A DNA stretch of 64,000 bases from Bacteroidales bacterium (GTDB lineage: Bacteria > Bacteroidota > Bacteroidia > Bacteroidales > B18-G4): the NCBI GenBank assembly GCA_018400295.1, contig JAGYMZ010000007.1:18566-82565 (forward strand). Direction: 5' to 3'. Every line of letters starts with the position of its first letter. The stretch's first letter is position 1. Positions 9,770-19,034 of the stretch are shown in pieces. The translations under genes and the position numbers were made by a program. Under the pieces are notes generated by a model. That model ran no database searches, was not told where the DNA came from, and was given only the letters and a program-made list of their open reading frames with translations.

Positions 9770-9800
9770 TTGATTATCCTGTATAAATTCCGTACTTTTG
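9770..9800 (+). promoter_or_regulatory. Bacteroidota-type promoter of the dodecin-like gene
   Basis: TTG (9770-9772), a 20-base spacer and TACTTTTG (9793-9800) form a perfect promoter. The expected transcript start is near 9806, giving a leader of about 40 bases that ends in a strong Shine-Dalgarno sequence GGAGG (9838-9842), unusual in this phylum. Confidence 0.8.
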
Positions 9801-9846
9801 ATGACATTCATAGCATTTATTCACATTCCATTAAAAAGGAGGCATT

Positions 9847-10059
9847 ATGCAAGACAGCATCTATAAAATTATTGAGATCATCGGTACCAGCGAAGTCTCC
9901 TGGGAAGATGCAGCACTGAAAGCCGTGGAAAGGGCATCCAAAACACTGCAGGACCTCCGCGTGGCGGAAGTATCGGAGCAGGATTTGAAAATCGAGGATG
10001 GCAAGGTGGTGGCCTACCGGACCAAGGTAAAGGTGTCATTTAAATTCAAAGATGAATAA
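9847..10059 (+). CDS. Dodecin-like small protein
   Basis: The 70 residues show the dodecin layout: a beta strand with IIEIIGTS, a helix SWEDAALKAVERASKTL, then two strands (VAEVSEQDLKI and YRTKVKVSFKF). Dodecins form dodecameric shells that store flavins. By alignment with remembered dodecins (for example the LDWFEVKE segment of the Thermus protein), the Trp that stacks on the flavin is Val39 here, the following Arg-Gly is changed, and the Gln on the last strand pair is Arg57. Fold assignment is firm but flavin binding is doubtful. The start is fixed by the GGAGG ribosome site five bases upstream. A perfect promoter lies 47 bases upstream. Confidence 0.85.
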   Translation: MQDSIYKIIEIIGTSEVSWEDAALKAVERASKTLQDLRVAEVSEQDLKIEDGKVVAYRTKVKVSFKFKDE

Positions 10060-10158
10060 TTTTCTCCATAAAGGACGGCAAAGGAGACACAGAAACCTTC
10101 ATTGACGGAGGAGAAAACCGTCAGTCGTCAGTCGACTCAAGACCTGCGACCCACGCAA

Positions 10159-11961
10159 TCACTTCCTGAAATACTCATATACACCTTTGGCCTTTGAGGG
10201 TCCCAGGACCTCTTCGAGCTCTCCGGCGGAGGCCTGGCGGATCTTTTTCACGGATTTGAAATGAGAGAGCAGCCGCCCGGCCAAATTTGGCCCGATGCCG
10301 GGAATGACGGTCAGCTCGGATTTGATGGTCGCTTTTCCCCGGCGTTTGCGGTGATGGGTAATGCCAAAGCGGTGTGCCTCGTCGCGCAGGTGCTGGATGA
10401 TGCGCAGGGTTTCGGAGGTCTTGTCCAGATACAACGGAACCGGGTCGTGGGGAAAATAGATCTCCTCCAGTTTTTTGGCGATGCCAATGACGGTGATCTT
10501 TCCCCTGAGACCCAGGCGTTCCAGGCTCCGGACGGCAGAACTGAGCTGCCCTTTGCCCCCGTCGATCACTATGAGCTGGGGCAAAGGCGTTTTTTCCTCC
10601 AGCAACCGCCGGTACCTCCGGTAAATGATCTCCTCCATGGAGGCAAAATCATCCGGCCCCGATACCGTCCGGATATTGTAATGCCGGTATTGCTTTTTAT
10701 CCGGTTTTGCATTGGTGAAGTGCACCATGGCGGCCACCGGGTGGCGGCCCTGTATGTTCGAATTGTCGAAGCATTCAATGTGCGTGGGCGGCTCCTTCAG
10801 TTTCAGGTCTTTCTGCATTTGCGCCAAAATGCGCCTGGTATGCCGGGCAGGGTCGACCAATGCCAGCTGTTTCATCTTTTCCATCCGGAAATATTTGGCA
10901 TTGCGCAGGGAGAGGTCAAGGAGCGCTTTTTTATCGCCCCGCTTCGGCACGGTAAAGCGCACCCCTTCCAACTCCATGCCGGGGTGGAATGGAACGAGTA
11001 ACTCAACGGAACGGGAATCGAAGCGCTGGCGCAAATCGGTAATGGCCATGGAAAGCAGTTCCGGCTCGCTCTCATCCAGCTTCTTTTTCAACTCTATGGT
11101 ATGGGCCTGTACAACGGCCCCGTTGACAACCTTAAGGTAGTTCGCATATCCCGAGCCCTCGTCGCTGATGATGCTGAACACATCCACGTTGCTGATCCGG
11201 GGGTTGACAATGGTCGATTTGCTTTGGTATTTTTCCAGGATGTCCAGCTTTTCCTTGATGGCCTGTGCCTTTTCAAACGCCATGCTTTCGGCGAGTTCCA
11301 TCATTTTTTTCTTCAGGCTCTGAATGACCGTGCTGATGTTCCCCTTGATGATCTCCTTGATCTCAGCGATGTTCGCATCGTAATCCTCCCGGCTTTGATT
11401 GCCCACACAGGGACCCGTGCAGTTGCCAATGTGGTATTCCAGGCAAACCTTATATTTCCCCTTGTCGATGTTGGCCTCCGACAAATTGAGCTTGCAGGTC
11501 CGCAAAGGATAAAGCTGCCGGATCAGATCGAGCAGGGTTTTCATCATGCGTACCGATGCGTAGGGCCCGAAATACAGGGACCCGTCATCCGCCACATGAC
11601 GGGTGGAAAGTATCCTGGGAAAAGGCTCGTTTTTTATACATATCCAGGGAAAGGACTTGTCGTCCTTAAGCTGGACATTGTAGCGGGGCTGGTATTTCTT
11701 GATCAGGTTGTTTTCCAACAGGCGTGCATCCAGTTCGGTGTTGACCACCACATGCTGTATGTCCCGGATCTTGCCGGCCAGCACGCGCAGTTTGCCGCTC
11801 AACTGCGATTCCCGGTTGAAATAGGACGATACCCGCCTTTTCAGGTTCAGGGCCTTGCCGATGTAGAGGATCTTCCCATTTTTATCCAGGAACCGGTATA
11901 TCCCCGGCTTTTCCGGGAGGGTCTTCAGGATATTGACGATATGCGGATCAATGGCTGTCAT
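10159..11961 (-). CDS. uvrC: Excinuclease ABC subunit C
   Basis: The 600-residue length is normal. UvrC makes both incisions around a UvrB-bound DNA lesion. The GIY-YIG nuclease lies at the N-terminus (GIY 20-22, YIG 33-35). Four cysteines follow (TCKLNL, then VCLEYHIGNCTGPC), matching the known iron-sulfur ligands. The UVR segment (FEKAQAIKEKLDIL) binds UvrB. The RNase H-like nuclease has CFDNSNIQG and IDGGKGQL. Tandem helix-hairpin-helix motifs end the protein (IPGIGPNLAGRLL). The ATG starts one base after the thiL stop, so the two form an operon. Confidence 0.96.
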   Translation of the reverse strand: MTAIDPHIVNILKTLPEKPGIYRFLDKNGKILYIGKALNLKRRVSSYFNRESQLSGKLRVLAGKIRDIQHVVVNTELDARLLENNLIKKYQPRYNVQLKDDKSFPWICIKNEPFPRILSTRHVADDGSLYFGPYASVRMMKTLLDLIRQLYPLRTCKLNLSEANIDKGKYKVCLEYHIGNCTGPCVGNQSREDYDANIAEIKEIIKGNISTVIQSLKKKMMELAESMAFEKAQAIKEKLDILEKYQSKSTIVNPRISNVDVFSIISDEGSGYANYLKVVNGAVVQAHTIELKKKLDESEPELLSMAITDLRQRFDSRSVELLVPFHPGMELEGVRFTVPKRGDKKALLDLSLRNAKYFRMEKMKQLALVDPARHTRRILAQMQKDLKLKEPPTHIECFDNSNIQGRHPVAAMVHFTNAKPDKKQYRHYNIRTVSGPDDFASMEEIIYRRYRRLLEEKTPLPQLIVIDGGKGQLSSAVRSLERLGLRGKITVIGIAKKLEEIYFPHDPVPLYLDKTSETLRIIQHLRDEAHRFGITHHRKRRGKATIKSELTVIPGIGPNLAGRLLSHFKSVKKIRQASAGELEEVLGPSKAKGVYEYFRK

Positions 11962-11962
11962 A

Positions 11963-13003
11963 TTATTTCTTCAGGGCATCCCAACCCTGGGCCTGCAGTG
12001 CGATCTGCTGCCCCAGCTTGGTGACCAGGTGCATGCCTTCGGAAAAATCGCTCATGTGGCCAATGATGGAAATGCCCATGATGTCCTTTATTTTTTCATA
12101 ATCCTCCTGGGCAACCGTAAAAAGCAACTCATAATCCTCTCCGCCGTTCAGGGCAGCCGTCACCGAACTGATGTCAAAATCCTGGCACAATTTCATCGTA
12201 TCCTGGTTAATGGGAAGCTTGTCCTCGTAAAGGGTACAACCCAGCCTGGATTGCTTGCCAATGTGCATTACATCGGAGGCCAGCCCGTCGGATATGTCGA
12301 TCATGGCCGTGGGCAGCACCTTAGCCCCGGCCAGGGCCTTGAGAATGTCGATCCGGGCCTCCGGCTTGAGCTGCCGCTCCAGCAGATATTCATGGCCGGA
12401 AAGCCTGGGTTGCATTTCGGGATTGGCTTTGTATGCTTTCTTTTCCCTTTCCAGGATGAGCAGGCCCATGTAGGCCGAACCCAGGTCGCCGGAAACACAG
12501 ATCAGATCGTTTTTGCGGGCGGTATTGCGGTAGACCACCCTATCCTTTTCGGCCGTGCCGATGGCCGTCACGGCGATGAACAAGCCGGCCGGGCTGGCAG
12601 TGGTGTCCCCGCCCACCAGATCCACCCCATAGGTTTCGCAGGCCAGGTAGGCACCCTTGTACAGTTCTTCGATCGCCTCCAGGGAATACTTGCTGGAAAG
12701 CGACACGCTGAAGGTGACCTGTTCGGCTTTGCCGTTCATGGCCGCGATATCGGACAAATTGACCACGACGGCTTTGTAGCCCAGGTGCCGCAATGGGGTG
12801 TACACCATGTCGAAATGGATCCCTTCGATCAGCAAATCGGTGGTCACCAGCTTTACGCCGTCGCCCTCGCCGATCACCGCCGCATCGTCCCCCACCCCTT
12901 TGAGGGAGGAGGCATTTTTCAGTTTGATGTTTTTGGTCAGGTGTTCGATCAGGCCGAATTCACCCAGTTCCGAAAGCGCAGTCAGTTTTTTCTTTTCTGC
13001 CAT
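11963..13003 (-). CDS. thiL: Thiamine-monophosphate kinase
   Basis: The enzyme phosphorylates thiamine monophosphate to the active diphosphate using ATP. The start at 13003 (MAEKKKLTALSELGEFGLI) gives 346 residues, the usual size; an upstream ATG at 13045 would overlap the promoter box. Family motifs are GVGDDAAVI (Mg/ATP loop), DIAAMNGKAEQ, VGGDTTASP, CVSGDLGSA, DISDGLASD and LNGGEDYELLF. The gene is first in a two-gene unit with uvrC. A TATCTTTG box lies 17 bases upstream of the ATG, implying a very short leader. Confidence 0.94.
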   Translation of the reverse strand: MAEKKKLTALSELGEFGLIEHLTKNIKLKNASSLKGVGDDAAVIGEGDGVKLVTTDLLIEGIHFDMVYTPLRHLGYKAVVVNLSDIAAMNGKAEQVTFSVSLSSKYSLEAIEELYKGAYLACETYGVDLVGGDTTASPAGLFIAVTAIGTAEKDRVVYRNTARKNDLICVSGDLGSAYMGLLILEREKKAYKANPEMQPRLSGHEYLLERQLKPEARIDILKALAGAKVLPTAMIDISDGLASDVMHIGKQSRLGCTLYEDKLPINQDTMKLCQDFDISSVTAALNGGEDYELLFTVAQEDYEKIKDIMGISIIGHMSDFSEGMHLVTKLGQQIALQAQGWDALKK

Positions 13004-13019
13004 AGGGCGTTGTTTTTTG

Positions 13020-13027
13020 CAAAGATA
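13020..13027 (-). promoter_or_regulatory. -7 promoter box of thiL-uvrC
   Basis: The minus strand reads TATCTTTG, a perfect TAnnTTTG box. The transcript would start about 7-11 bases before the thiL ATG. No TTG stands at the -33 position. Confidence 0.55.
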
Positions 13028-13045
13028 GTGTATTGAGATGAACAT

Positions 13046-13473
13046 CGAGCCGGCAGGTATATTGTCAGTAAGGGTTAGGGGTAGTTGTTTGACACCGGGT
13101 CATTACGGTTAAGCAGGATGGTACAGGGGAATTTATCCCCATACAACAGGCGGTTGATTCAGCTCAGAGCGGAGATAACGATCATTTTGAAACAACCTGT
13201 CCCGCAAAATTTATTGATCTTCATGCTCCAAATCAGTTTGCAAAAGTTGTAGAACCCCCGGAAGTAACTGGTGGTTAATGATGTGTGCAGGGGGAGCTTG
13301 AAGGTGGTGCGGAGGTGACCTTTCGTGGGCCGTTTGACGAACCACGAGCTATAATCTCTGCATTTCCCGGAGCCTTGGTGCTTTTGCAACCTGAACAAAG
13401 CCCAACCTGCGTTGTTTACTTCTTAACAAGAAAGTTAAGGTCTGTGGATACGGTATTTCTGTCGTGAAATGCT
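13046..13473. other. Intergenic stretch between thiL and sufB
   Basis: About 430 bases without a gene I can support. A 79-codon frame is open on the minus strand (13159-13398), but its composition is rich in Phe, Lys and Thr with no recognisable motif and no ribosome site. A weak hairpin (GGGGA, 5-base loop, TCCCC) sits at 13126-13140. The stretch may be decayed sequence; I see no repeat or mobile-element end. Confidence 0.4.
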
Positions 13474-13481
13474 TATCTTTG
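13474..13481 (+). promoter_or_regulatory. -7 promoter box of the suf operon
   Basis: TATCTTTG is a perfect TAnnTTTG box 40 bases before the sufB ATG (leader about 33 bases). The -33 element is not clear. No IscR/SufR-like operator palindrome is obvious between the box and the start. Confidence 0.6.
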
Positions 13482-13520
13482 CGGGTCAAATTTTTTCGCA
13501 TACAAACCGAGGAAGAAACC

Positions 13521-14969
13521 ATGCAGGAAGAGAACAACAAGATACTTGACGAACTTACCCAGGGGGAATACAAATACGGTTTCTATACGGACATTGAAAT
13601 GGATACGGCCCCCAAAGGGCTGAACGAGGATATCATCCACTTTATATCGCAGAAAAAAAAGGAACCGCAGTTCATCCTCGACTTCAGGCTCAAGGCCTAC
13701 CGGCACTGGCTCAAGATGAAGGAGCCTCGCTGGGGGCATTTGCATTATCCCAAGATCAATTTTCAGGACATCATCTATTATGCCGCCCCGAAGAAAAAAC
13801 CCAAACTGAAAAGCCTCGATGAGGTGGATCCCGAGCTCCTGGAAACCTTCAACAAACTCGGAATATCCCTGGAAGAACAGAAAAAGCTGTCCGGCGTGGC
13901 CGTGGATGCGGTGATGGACAGCGTGTCGGTAAAAACCACATTCAGCGAAACCCTCAAAAAACACGGGATCATCTTTTCCTCCTTCAGCGAAGCAGTTCAA
14001 AACCACCCGGAGCTGATCGAACAGTACCTCGGTACGATCGTGCCCTACACAGATAATTTCTTTGCAGCCCTGAACTCGGCCGTCTTTACCGACGGCTCTT
14101 TCTGCTACATCCCCAAAGGGGTGCGCTGCCCGGTGGAGCTCTCCACCTATTTCCGGATCAATGCAGCCAATACCGGACAGTTTGAACGGACCCTGATCGT
14201 CGCCGAAGAAGACAGCTACGTCAGTTACATGGAGGGTTGTACCGCTCCCCAGCGCCCGGAAACCCAGCTACACGCCGCCATCGTGGAGATCATGGCCAAG
14301 GACAACGCGGAAGTGAAATACTCCACCGTGCAGAACTGGTACCCCGGTAACAAAGAAGGCAAGGGCGGGATCTATAACTTCGTGACCAAACGGGGGATGT
14401 GCAAAGGGAAGAACGCCAAGATATCCTGGACGCAGGTCGAAACCGGTTCCTCCATAACATGGAAGTACCCGAGCTGTATTTTGCTGGGAGACAATTCGGT
14501 GGGGGAGTTTTATTCTGTAGCCGTAACCAATAACCATCAGCAGGCCGATACCGGGTCCAAGATGACCCATATCGGGAAAAATACCAAAAGTACGATCATC
14601 TCCAAGGGGATCTCAGCCGGTCAGAGCAACAACAGTTACCGGGGACTGGTCAAGATCACCCAAAAAGCAGAAAAAGCAAGGAATTTTTCCCAATGCGATT
14701 CCCTGCTGCTGGGAGACCGCTGCGGGGCCCATACTTTTCCGTACATCGAAACCCGGAACAAATCCTCCATCGTGGAACACGAGGCTACAACGTCAAAAAT
14801 ATCGGAAGACCAAATGTTCTACTGCAACCAGCGGGGCATCGAAACAGAAAAAGCCATCGGCCTTATCGTCAATGGCTACGCCAAGGAAGTGCTGAACAAG
14901 CTCCCAATGGAATTCGCCGTGGAAGCACAGAAATTACTGTCGATCAGCCTGGAAGGGAGCGTTGGATAA
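13521..14969 (+). CDS. sufB: Fe-S cluster scaffold subunit SufB
   Basis: SufB forms the SufBCD scaffold on which Fe-S clusters are built in the cytoplasm. The start at 13521 ([12 protein letters not shown]) gives 482 residues, the usual size; an open frame reaches back to 13464 but spans the promoter box. Typical SufB segments are LKMKEPRWG near the N-terminus, [45 protein letters not shown] and the C-terminal [21 protein letters not shown]. The C-terminal core is a right-handed beta-helix. It leads a six-gene operon with all SUF components on one strand. Confidence 0.96.
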   Translation: MQEENNKILDELTQGEYKYGFYTDIEMDTAPKGLNEDIIHFISQKKKEPQFILDFRLKAYRHWLKMKEPRWGHLHYPKINFQDIIYYAAPKKKPKLKSLDEVDPELLETFNKLGISLEEQKKLSGVAVDAVMDSVSVKTTFSETLKKHGIIFSSFSEAVQNHPELIEQYLGTIVPYTDNFFAALNSAVFTDGSFCYIPKGVRCPVELSTYFRINAANTGQFERTLIVAEEDSYVSYMEGCTAPQRPETQLHAAIVEIMAKDNAEVKYSTVQNWYPGNKEGKGGIYNFVTKRGMCKGKNAKISWTQVETGSSITWKYPSCILLGDNSVGEFYSVAVTNNHQQADTGSKMTHIGKNTKSTIISKGISAGQSNNSYRGLVKITQKAEKARNFSQCDSLLLGDRCGAHTFPYIETRNKSSIVEHEATTSKISEDQMFYCNQRGIETEKAIGLIVNGYAKEVLNKLPMEFAVEAQKLLSISLEGSVG

Positions 14970-15001
14970 AAATAGGATCATGGATCATAATATACAAAAC
15001 T

Positions 15002-15745
15002 ATGTTGCTGGAAATAAAAGATCTGCATGTTGAAATTGATGGAAAAGAAATTATCAGGGGATTAAACCTGAAGGTCAAAAATGGCGAAACGCATGCCATC
15101 ATGGGCCCGAACGGAACAGGGAAAAGTACCCTGGCCCTGGCCATCGCCGGAAAGGAAGGATACGAAGTAACACAAGGGGAGGTCCTTTACAAGGGCAATA
15201 GCATCCTGGATATGTCCCCGGAAGAACGGTCGCTGAAAGGGATATTCCTTGGTTTTCAATATCCGGTGGAAATCCCGGGGGTGAGCATTACGAACTTCCT
15301 TCGGACGGCCATCAACGAACACAGGGAATACAACAAACAACCGCCGTTGTCCGCATCCGATTTCCTGAAAAATATGGAAGAAAAGAAGAAACTGCTGGAT
15401 ATCCATTCCAAACTGACCAACCGATCGGTAAATGAAGGGTTTTCCGGCGGGGAAAAGAAGCGGAACGAGATCTTCCAGATGGCTATGCTGGAACCCAGCC
15501 TGTCTATCCTGGATGAAACAGACTCCGGACTGGACATCGATGCCCTCAAGGTGGTGGCCAACGGAGTGAACGCCTTGCGCTCAAAGGACAACGGGTTTGT
15601 TGTGATCACCCACTATCAAAGACTGCTGGATTACATCATCCCCGATTTTGTGCACGTGCTGTTCGATGGAAGGTTGATCAAATCGGGAGGCAAGGAACTG
15701 GCGCTGGAACTGGAAGAGAGAGGATACGAATGGCTTAAGGAGTAA
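15002..15745 (+). CDS. sufC: Fe-S assembly ATPase SufC
   Basis: The ABC-type ATPase drives the SufBCD scaffold. The protein has 247 residues from ATG 15002 (MLLEIKDLHVEIDGKEI); the frame is open far upstream within sufB but that part is not SufC-like. Walker A GPNGTGKST is at residues 35-43, the signature FSGGEKKRNE about residue 145, and Walker B runs into LDETDSGLD, the SufC form. H-loop: VITHYQRLL. It lies 32 bases after sufB. Confidence 0.96.
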   Translation: MLLEIKDLHVEIDGKEIIRGLNLKVKNGETHAIMGPNGTGKSTLALAIAGKEGYEVTQGEVLYKGNSILDMSPEERSLKGIFLGFQYPVEIPGVSITNFLRTAINEHREYNKQPPLSASDFLKNMEEKKKLLDIHSKLTNRSVNEGFSGGEKKRNEIFQMAMLEPSLSILDETDSGLDIDALKVVANGVNALRSKDNGFVVITHYQRLLDYIIPDFVHVLFDGRLIKSGGKELALELEERGYEWLKE

Positions 15746-15848
15746 TTGTAGCGACCGCAGATCCCAAGCCCCAGACTGCAGCGATTGAGGCGATCCGGTA
15801 TTTTTTCCGGCAAAACAGATTGCCAACCAAATGCGAAATTGATACAAC

Positions 15849-17252
15849 ATGCCAAACACGTATACTTCACTGAAAAATAAACTCATCAATGCTTTTGAAA
15901 GGCATAAGGGGCAGATCATGCAAAACGACCCGGAAGCATTGAAAGATATGCGTTCAGAAGCCATGGAGGTTTTCCATAAGCAGGGATTCCCGGATACACA
16001 GCTTGAAGACTGGAAGAATACAGATATCTCAGCAGCCCTTTCCAGGGATTATGCTTTCCTGTTTGAAACGGAGCCGGAAAAAATGAACCTGGATAAAATT
16101 TTCAAATGCAAGATCCAGGACCTGAACACGGATCAGATAACCTTGCTGAACGGCTGGTATATCGAAGATCAAAAACTAAAGGAAACGGATGACGGGATGA
16201 TCATGGGCAGTTTGGCTGCAGCCATGGATAAATATCCCGGTCTGGTCGCAAGCTATTTCGGAAAATACGCTGACCCTCAAAAGAACGGATTGCAAGCCCT
16301 CAATACGGCATTCGCCCAGGACGGGTTTTTTATCTACGTACCCGACAATGTAACCCTGGATATTCCGGTGCAAATGGTCAGCATCATTAACTGGAACAAA
16401 GACCTGCTGGTGCAGACCCGCAACCTGGTCATTATGGGCAAAAACAGCAAATTGACGCTGGTACACTGCGATGACTCCACCAACCAGCAAGCCATCTTCA
16501 AAAATTCCATCAACGAGATCCATCTGGGGGAAAATGCCACGCTCGACCATTACAAGCTGCAAAACCTCAACAACCAGTCGAGCCTGATCAATTCCTCCTA
16601 TTTTTACCAGGAAAGCAACAGCAAGCTCAGCACAAATGCCATTACCTTGAACGGCGGACTGATACGGAACCATACCCATGTTACCCTGGACGGAGAAAAT
16701 GCCGGTGCGGACATCTATGGGGCATATCTGATGGACCAGAAGCAACATGTTGACAACCAGGTTTTTGTTGATCATGCCAGGCCCAACTGTTACAGCAACG
16801 AGCTGTTTAAAGGCATCATGGACGAGGAGGCCAGCGCAGTGTTCAACGGGCACATCCTGGTCCGCCAGGATGCCCAGAAAACAAACGCTTACCAGAACAA
16901 CCACAATATACTGATGACCGATACAGCCCGGGCCAATGCCAAACCTTTCCTGGAAATTTATGCCGATGATGTAAAATGCAGCCACGGAGCAACCATCGGA
17001 CAACTCGATCCGGAGGCGATCTTCTATCTCCGCTCAAGAGGGATTTGCGAAGCCAATGCACGCCTGCTTATGCTGTATGCTTTTGCAGCCGAAGTGATCC
17101 GTAAGGTAAAGATCGAACCGCTCCGGGAACGTGTTGACGAAATGATCCGGCAACGCCTGAAAGGAGAGTTGCATATATGCGAAACCTGTGCACTGCATTG
17201 CGATGGCCCCGGGAAGGAGATCATATTTGAGATTGACATGGATAAGGTATGA
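15849..17252 (+). CDS. sufD: Fe-S cluster scaffold subunit SufD
   Basis: SufD pairs with SufB through beta-helix domains and is needed for iron loading. The protein has 467 residues. It begins with the helical region containing FPDTQLEDWKNTDIS, continues with an Asn-rich beta-helix (ALNTAFAQDGFFIYVP, NGGLIRNHTHVTLDGENAG), and ends with the conserved KCSHGATIGQLDPEAIFYL and LRSRGI segment. It lies 103 bases after sufC. The stop is followed by a 99-base gap to sufS with no promoter box of the perfect type, so the operon probably continues. Confidence 0.95.
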   Translation: MPNTYTSLKNKLINAFERHKGQIMQNDPEALKDMRSEAMEVFHKQGFPDTQLEDWKNTDISAALSRDYAFLFETEPEKMNLDKIFKCKIQDLNTDQITLLNGWYIEDQKLKETDDGMIMGSLAAAMDKYPGLVASYFGKYADPQKNGLQALNTAFAQDGFFIYVPDNVTLDIPVQMVSIINWNKDLLVQTRNLVIMGKNSKLTLVHCDDSTNQQAIFKNSINEIHLGENATLDHYKLQNLNNQSSLINSSYFYQESNSKLSTNAITLNGGLIRNHTHVTLDGENAGADIYGAYLMDQKQHVDNQVFVDHARPNCYSNELFKGIMDEEASAVFNGHILVRQDAQKTNAYQNNHNILMTDTARANAKPFLEIYADDVKCSHGATIGQLDPEAIFYLRSRGICEANARLLMLYAFAAEVIRKVKIEPLRERVDEMIRQRLKGELHICETCALHCDGPGKEIIFEIDMDKV

Positions 17253-17351
17253 AAAACGGCGGGCGAGGCCGGAAGCAGGTGCATTGTCAGAACCACCATG
17301 CCGGCCATCCAGATGGCACAACTTTGATCATTCATAAAAAAATAATTTGAT

Positions 17352-18572
17352 TTGACTTACGACATTGAAAAGATCAGGGGGCAATTCCCCATCCTGCAAC
17401 GGGAGATCAACGGAAAATCCCTGGTATACTTTGATAATGCAGCCACGACCCAAAAACCGCTGAGTGTTATCGAACGGGTCAGCGCTTATTACAGGAACGA
17501 GAACTGCAACATTCACCGTGGTGTGCATTTCCTAAGTCAGGAGGCTACACAGGAATTTGAAGATGCCCGGGAGAAGGTCCGCGGTTTTATCAATGCCGGG
17601 CGGAAAGAAGAAATTATTTTCACCAAAGGGACCACGGAGGCTATCAACTTGGTAGCATACAGCTTTGGAAGGAACATCCTGGGCCAGGGGGACGAGGTTC
17701 TGATCACTGCCCTTGAACACCATTCCAACCTGGTACCCTGGCAAGTCCTGTGCCGGGAGAAAAATGCCTTTCTTCGTGTTGTCCCCATCAACAACAAAGG
17801 GGAGGTCGTGCAGGAAGCATACAAAAAAATGTTGGGTCCCCGGACAAAAATGGTTGCCATTGGCCATATTTCCAATGCCCTGGGCACAATCAACCCGGTT
17901 AGGGAAATGATAGCTGCGGCTCATGAAAAGAACATACCGGTACTTGTGGACGGTGCGCAGGCTGCCAGCCATATAAAGATCGATGTGCAGGAGCTGGACT
18001 GTGATTTCTATTGCTTCTCCGGGCATAAAGCATACGGCCCCATGGGAAGCGGTGTGCTGTTCGGGAAAACCAGGCTCCTGGAGTCAATGGATCCTTACCA
18101 GTGCGGTGGGGAAATGGTAGACCGGGTTACCTTTGAAAAAACGACCTATAACGAACTACCCTTCAAATTTGAAGCAGGGACGCCCAACGTGGAAAGCATC
18201 CTGGGATTGAAAACTGCCCTCGACTTCATGGATTCCCTGGGTATGGATTCCATAGGATCGCATGAAAAAGCATTGCTGGAATACGGCACGGAACAGCTTG
18301 CACGCGATCCCGACATCACCATTTACGGTACTGCGGACCGGAAAACCAGCATCATTTCTTTCCTCTTCAAAAATATACACCCCTATGATGCAGGGATCAT
18401 CTTTGATAAAACGGGCATTGCCCTGCGGACAGGCAACCACTGTGCGCAGCCGGTCATGGACCGGCTGGGTATTTCCGGTACGATCCGTGTTTCTTTCGGT
18501 GCATATAACACCATACAAGAGATCGACCGGTTGGTTGAATCCATCGGGATGGTAAAAAAAATGCTTGGATAA
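17352..18572 (+). CDS. sufS: Cysteine desulfurase SufS (TTG start)
   Basis: SufS removes sulfur from L-cysteine as a persulfide for cluster assembly and is PLP-dependent. With a TTG start at 17352 the protein has 406 residues. The PLP lysine (SGHK) falls at Lys226 and the catalytic cysteine (GNHCAQP) at Cys364, the same numbers as in E. coli SufS. No in-frame ATG exists before the conserved VYFDNAATTQKP, so TTG must be the start. It donates sulfur to SufE, encoded just downstream. Confidence 0.95.
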   Translation: MTYDIEKIRGQFPILQREINGKSLVYFDNAATTQKPLSVIERVSAYYRNENCNIHRGVHFLSQEATQEFEDAREKVRGFINAGRKEEIIFTKGTTEAINLVAYSFGRNILGQGDEVLITALEHHSNLVPWQVLCREKNAFLRVVPINNKGEVVQEAYKKMLGPRTKMVAIGHISNALGTINPVREMIAAAHEKNIPVLVDGAQAASHIKIDVQELDCDFYCFSGHKAYGPMGSGVLFGKTRLLESMDPYQCGGEMVDRVTFEKTTYNELPFKFEAGTPNVESILGLKTALDFMDSLGMDSIGSHEKALLEYGTEQLARDPDITIYGTADRKTSIISFLFKNIHPYDAGIIFDKTGIALRTGNHCAQPVMDRLGISGTIRVSFGAYNTIQEIDRLVESIGMVKKMLG

Positions 18573-18591
18573 CATACAAAAATACCGGATC

Positions 18592-19032
18592 ATGAGCATA
18601 GAAGACAGAAAACAAAAGATCATTGCAGAATTCAGCATGTTTGATGACTGGATGGACAAGTATAACCTGCTGATCGAAATGGGGAAATCCCTTCCCGTGA
18701 TCGATCCGCACCATAAAACCAAAAGCAATCTGATCTCCGGCTGCCAGTCGAGGGTATGGCTGCAAGCCAGATACGAGAACAACAGGGTTTATTTCACCGC
18801 CAACAGCGATGCCGTCATAACAAAGGGAATCGTCAGTCTGCTGATACGCGTTTTCAACGGCCTGCCGCCAAAGGAGATCATAGAGGCCGACACCGCATTC
18901 CTGGATAAGATCGGGTTGAAAGAACACCTCTCCCCCACCCGTTCCAATGGGCTTACTTCCATGATCAAGCAAATGAAATTGTATGCCCTCGCATTCAAAA
19001 CCAAACATGACAGCGACAAAAAGGAGGATTAA
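18592..19032 (+). CDS. sufE: Sulfur acceptor protein SufE
   Basis: SufE takes the persulfide from SufS and passes it to SufB. The ATG at 18592 gives 146 residues; an earlier in-frame TTG at 18565 would overlap sufS. The acceptor cysteine in SGCQSRVW is Cys51, as in E. coli SufE. Other family segments are FDDWMDKYNLLIEMGK and LSPTRSNGL. The gene starts 19 bases after sufS and ends two bases before the SufT gene. Confidence 0.95.
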   Translation: MSIEDRKQKIIAEFSMFDDWMDKYNLLIEMGKSLPVIDPHHKTKSNLISGCQSRVWLQARYENNRVYFTANSDAVITKGIVSLLIRVFNGLPPKEIIEADTAFLDKIGLKEHLSPTRSNGLTSMIKQMKLYALAFKTKHDSDKKED

Positions 19033-19034
19033 CC

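Noticed and set aside
11933..13036. 367-codon plus-strand frame opposite thiL
   Set aside because: thiL motifs on the minus strand are unambiguous; the plus-strand product is not protein-like.
13159..13398. 79-codon minus-strand frame between thiL and sufB
   Set aside because: No motif, no ribosome site and odd composition; kept only as part of the intergenic description.
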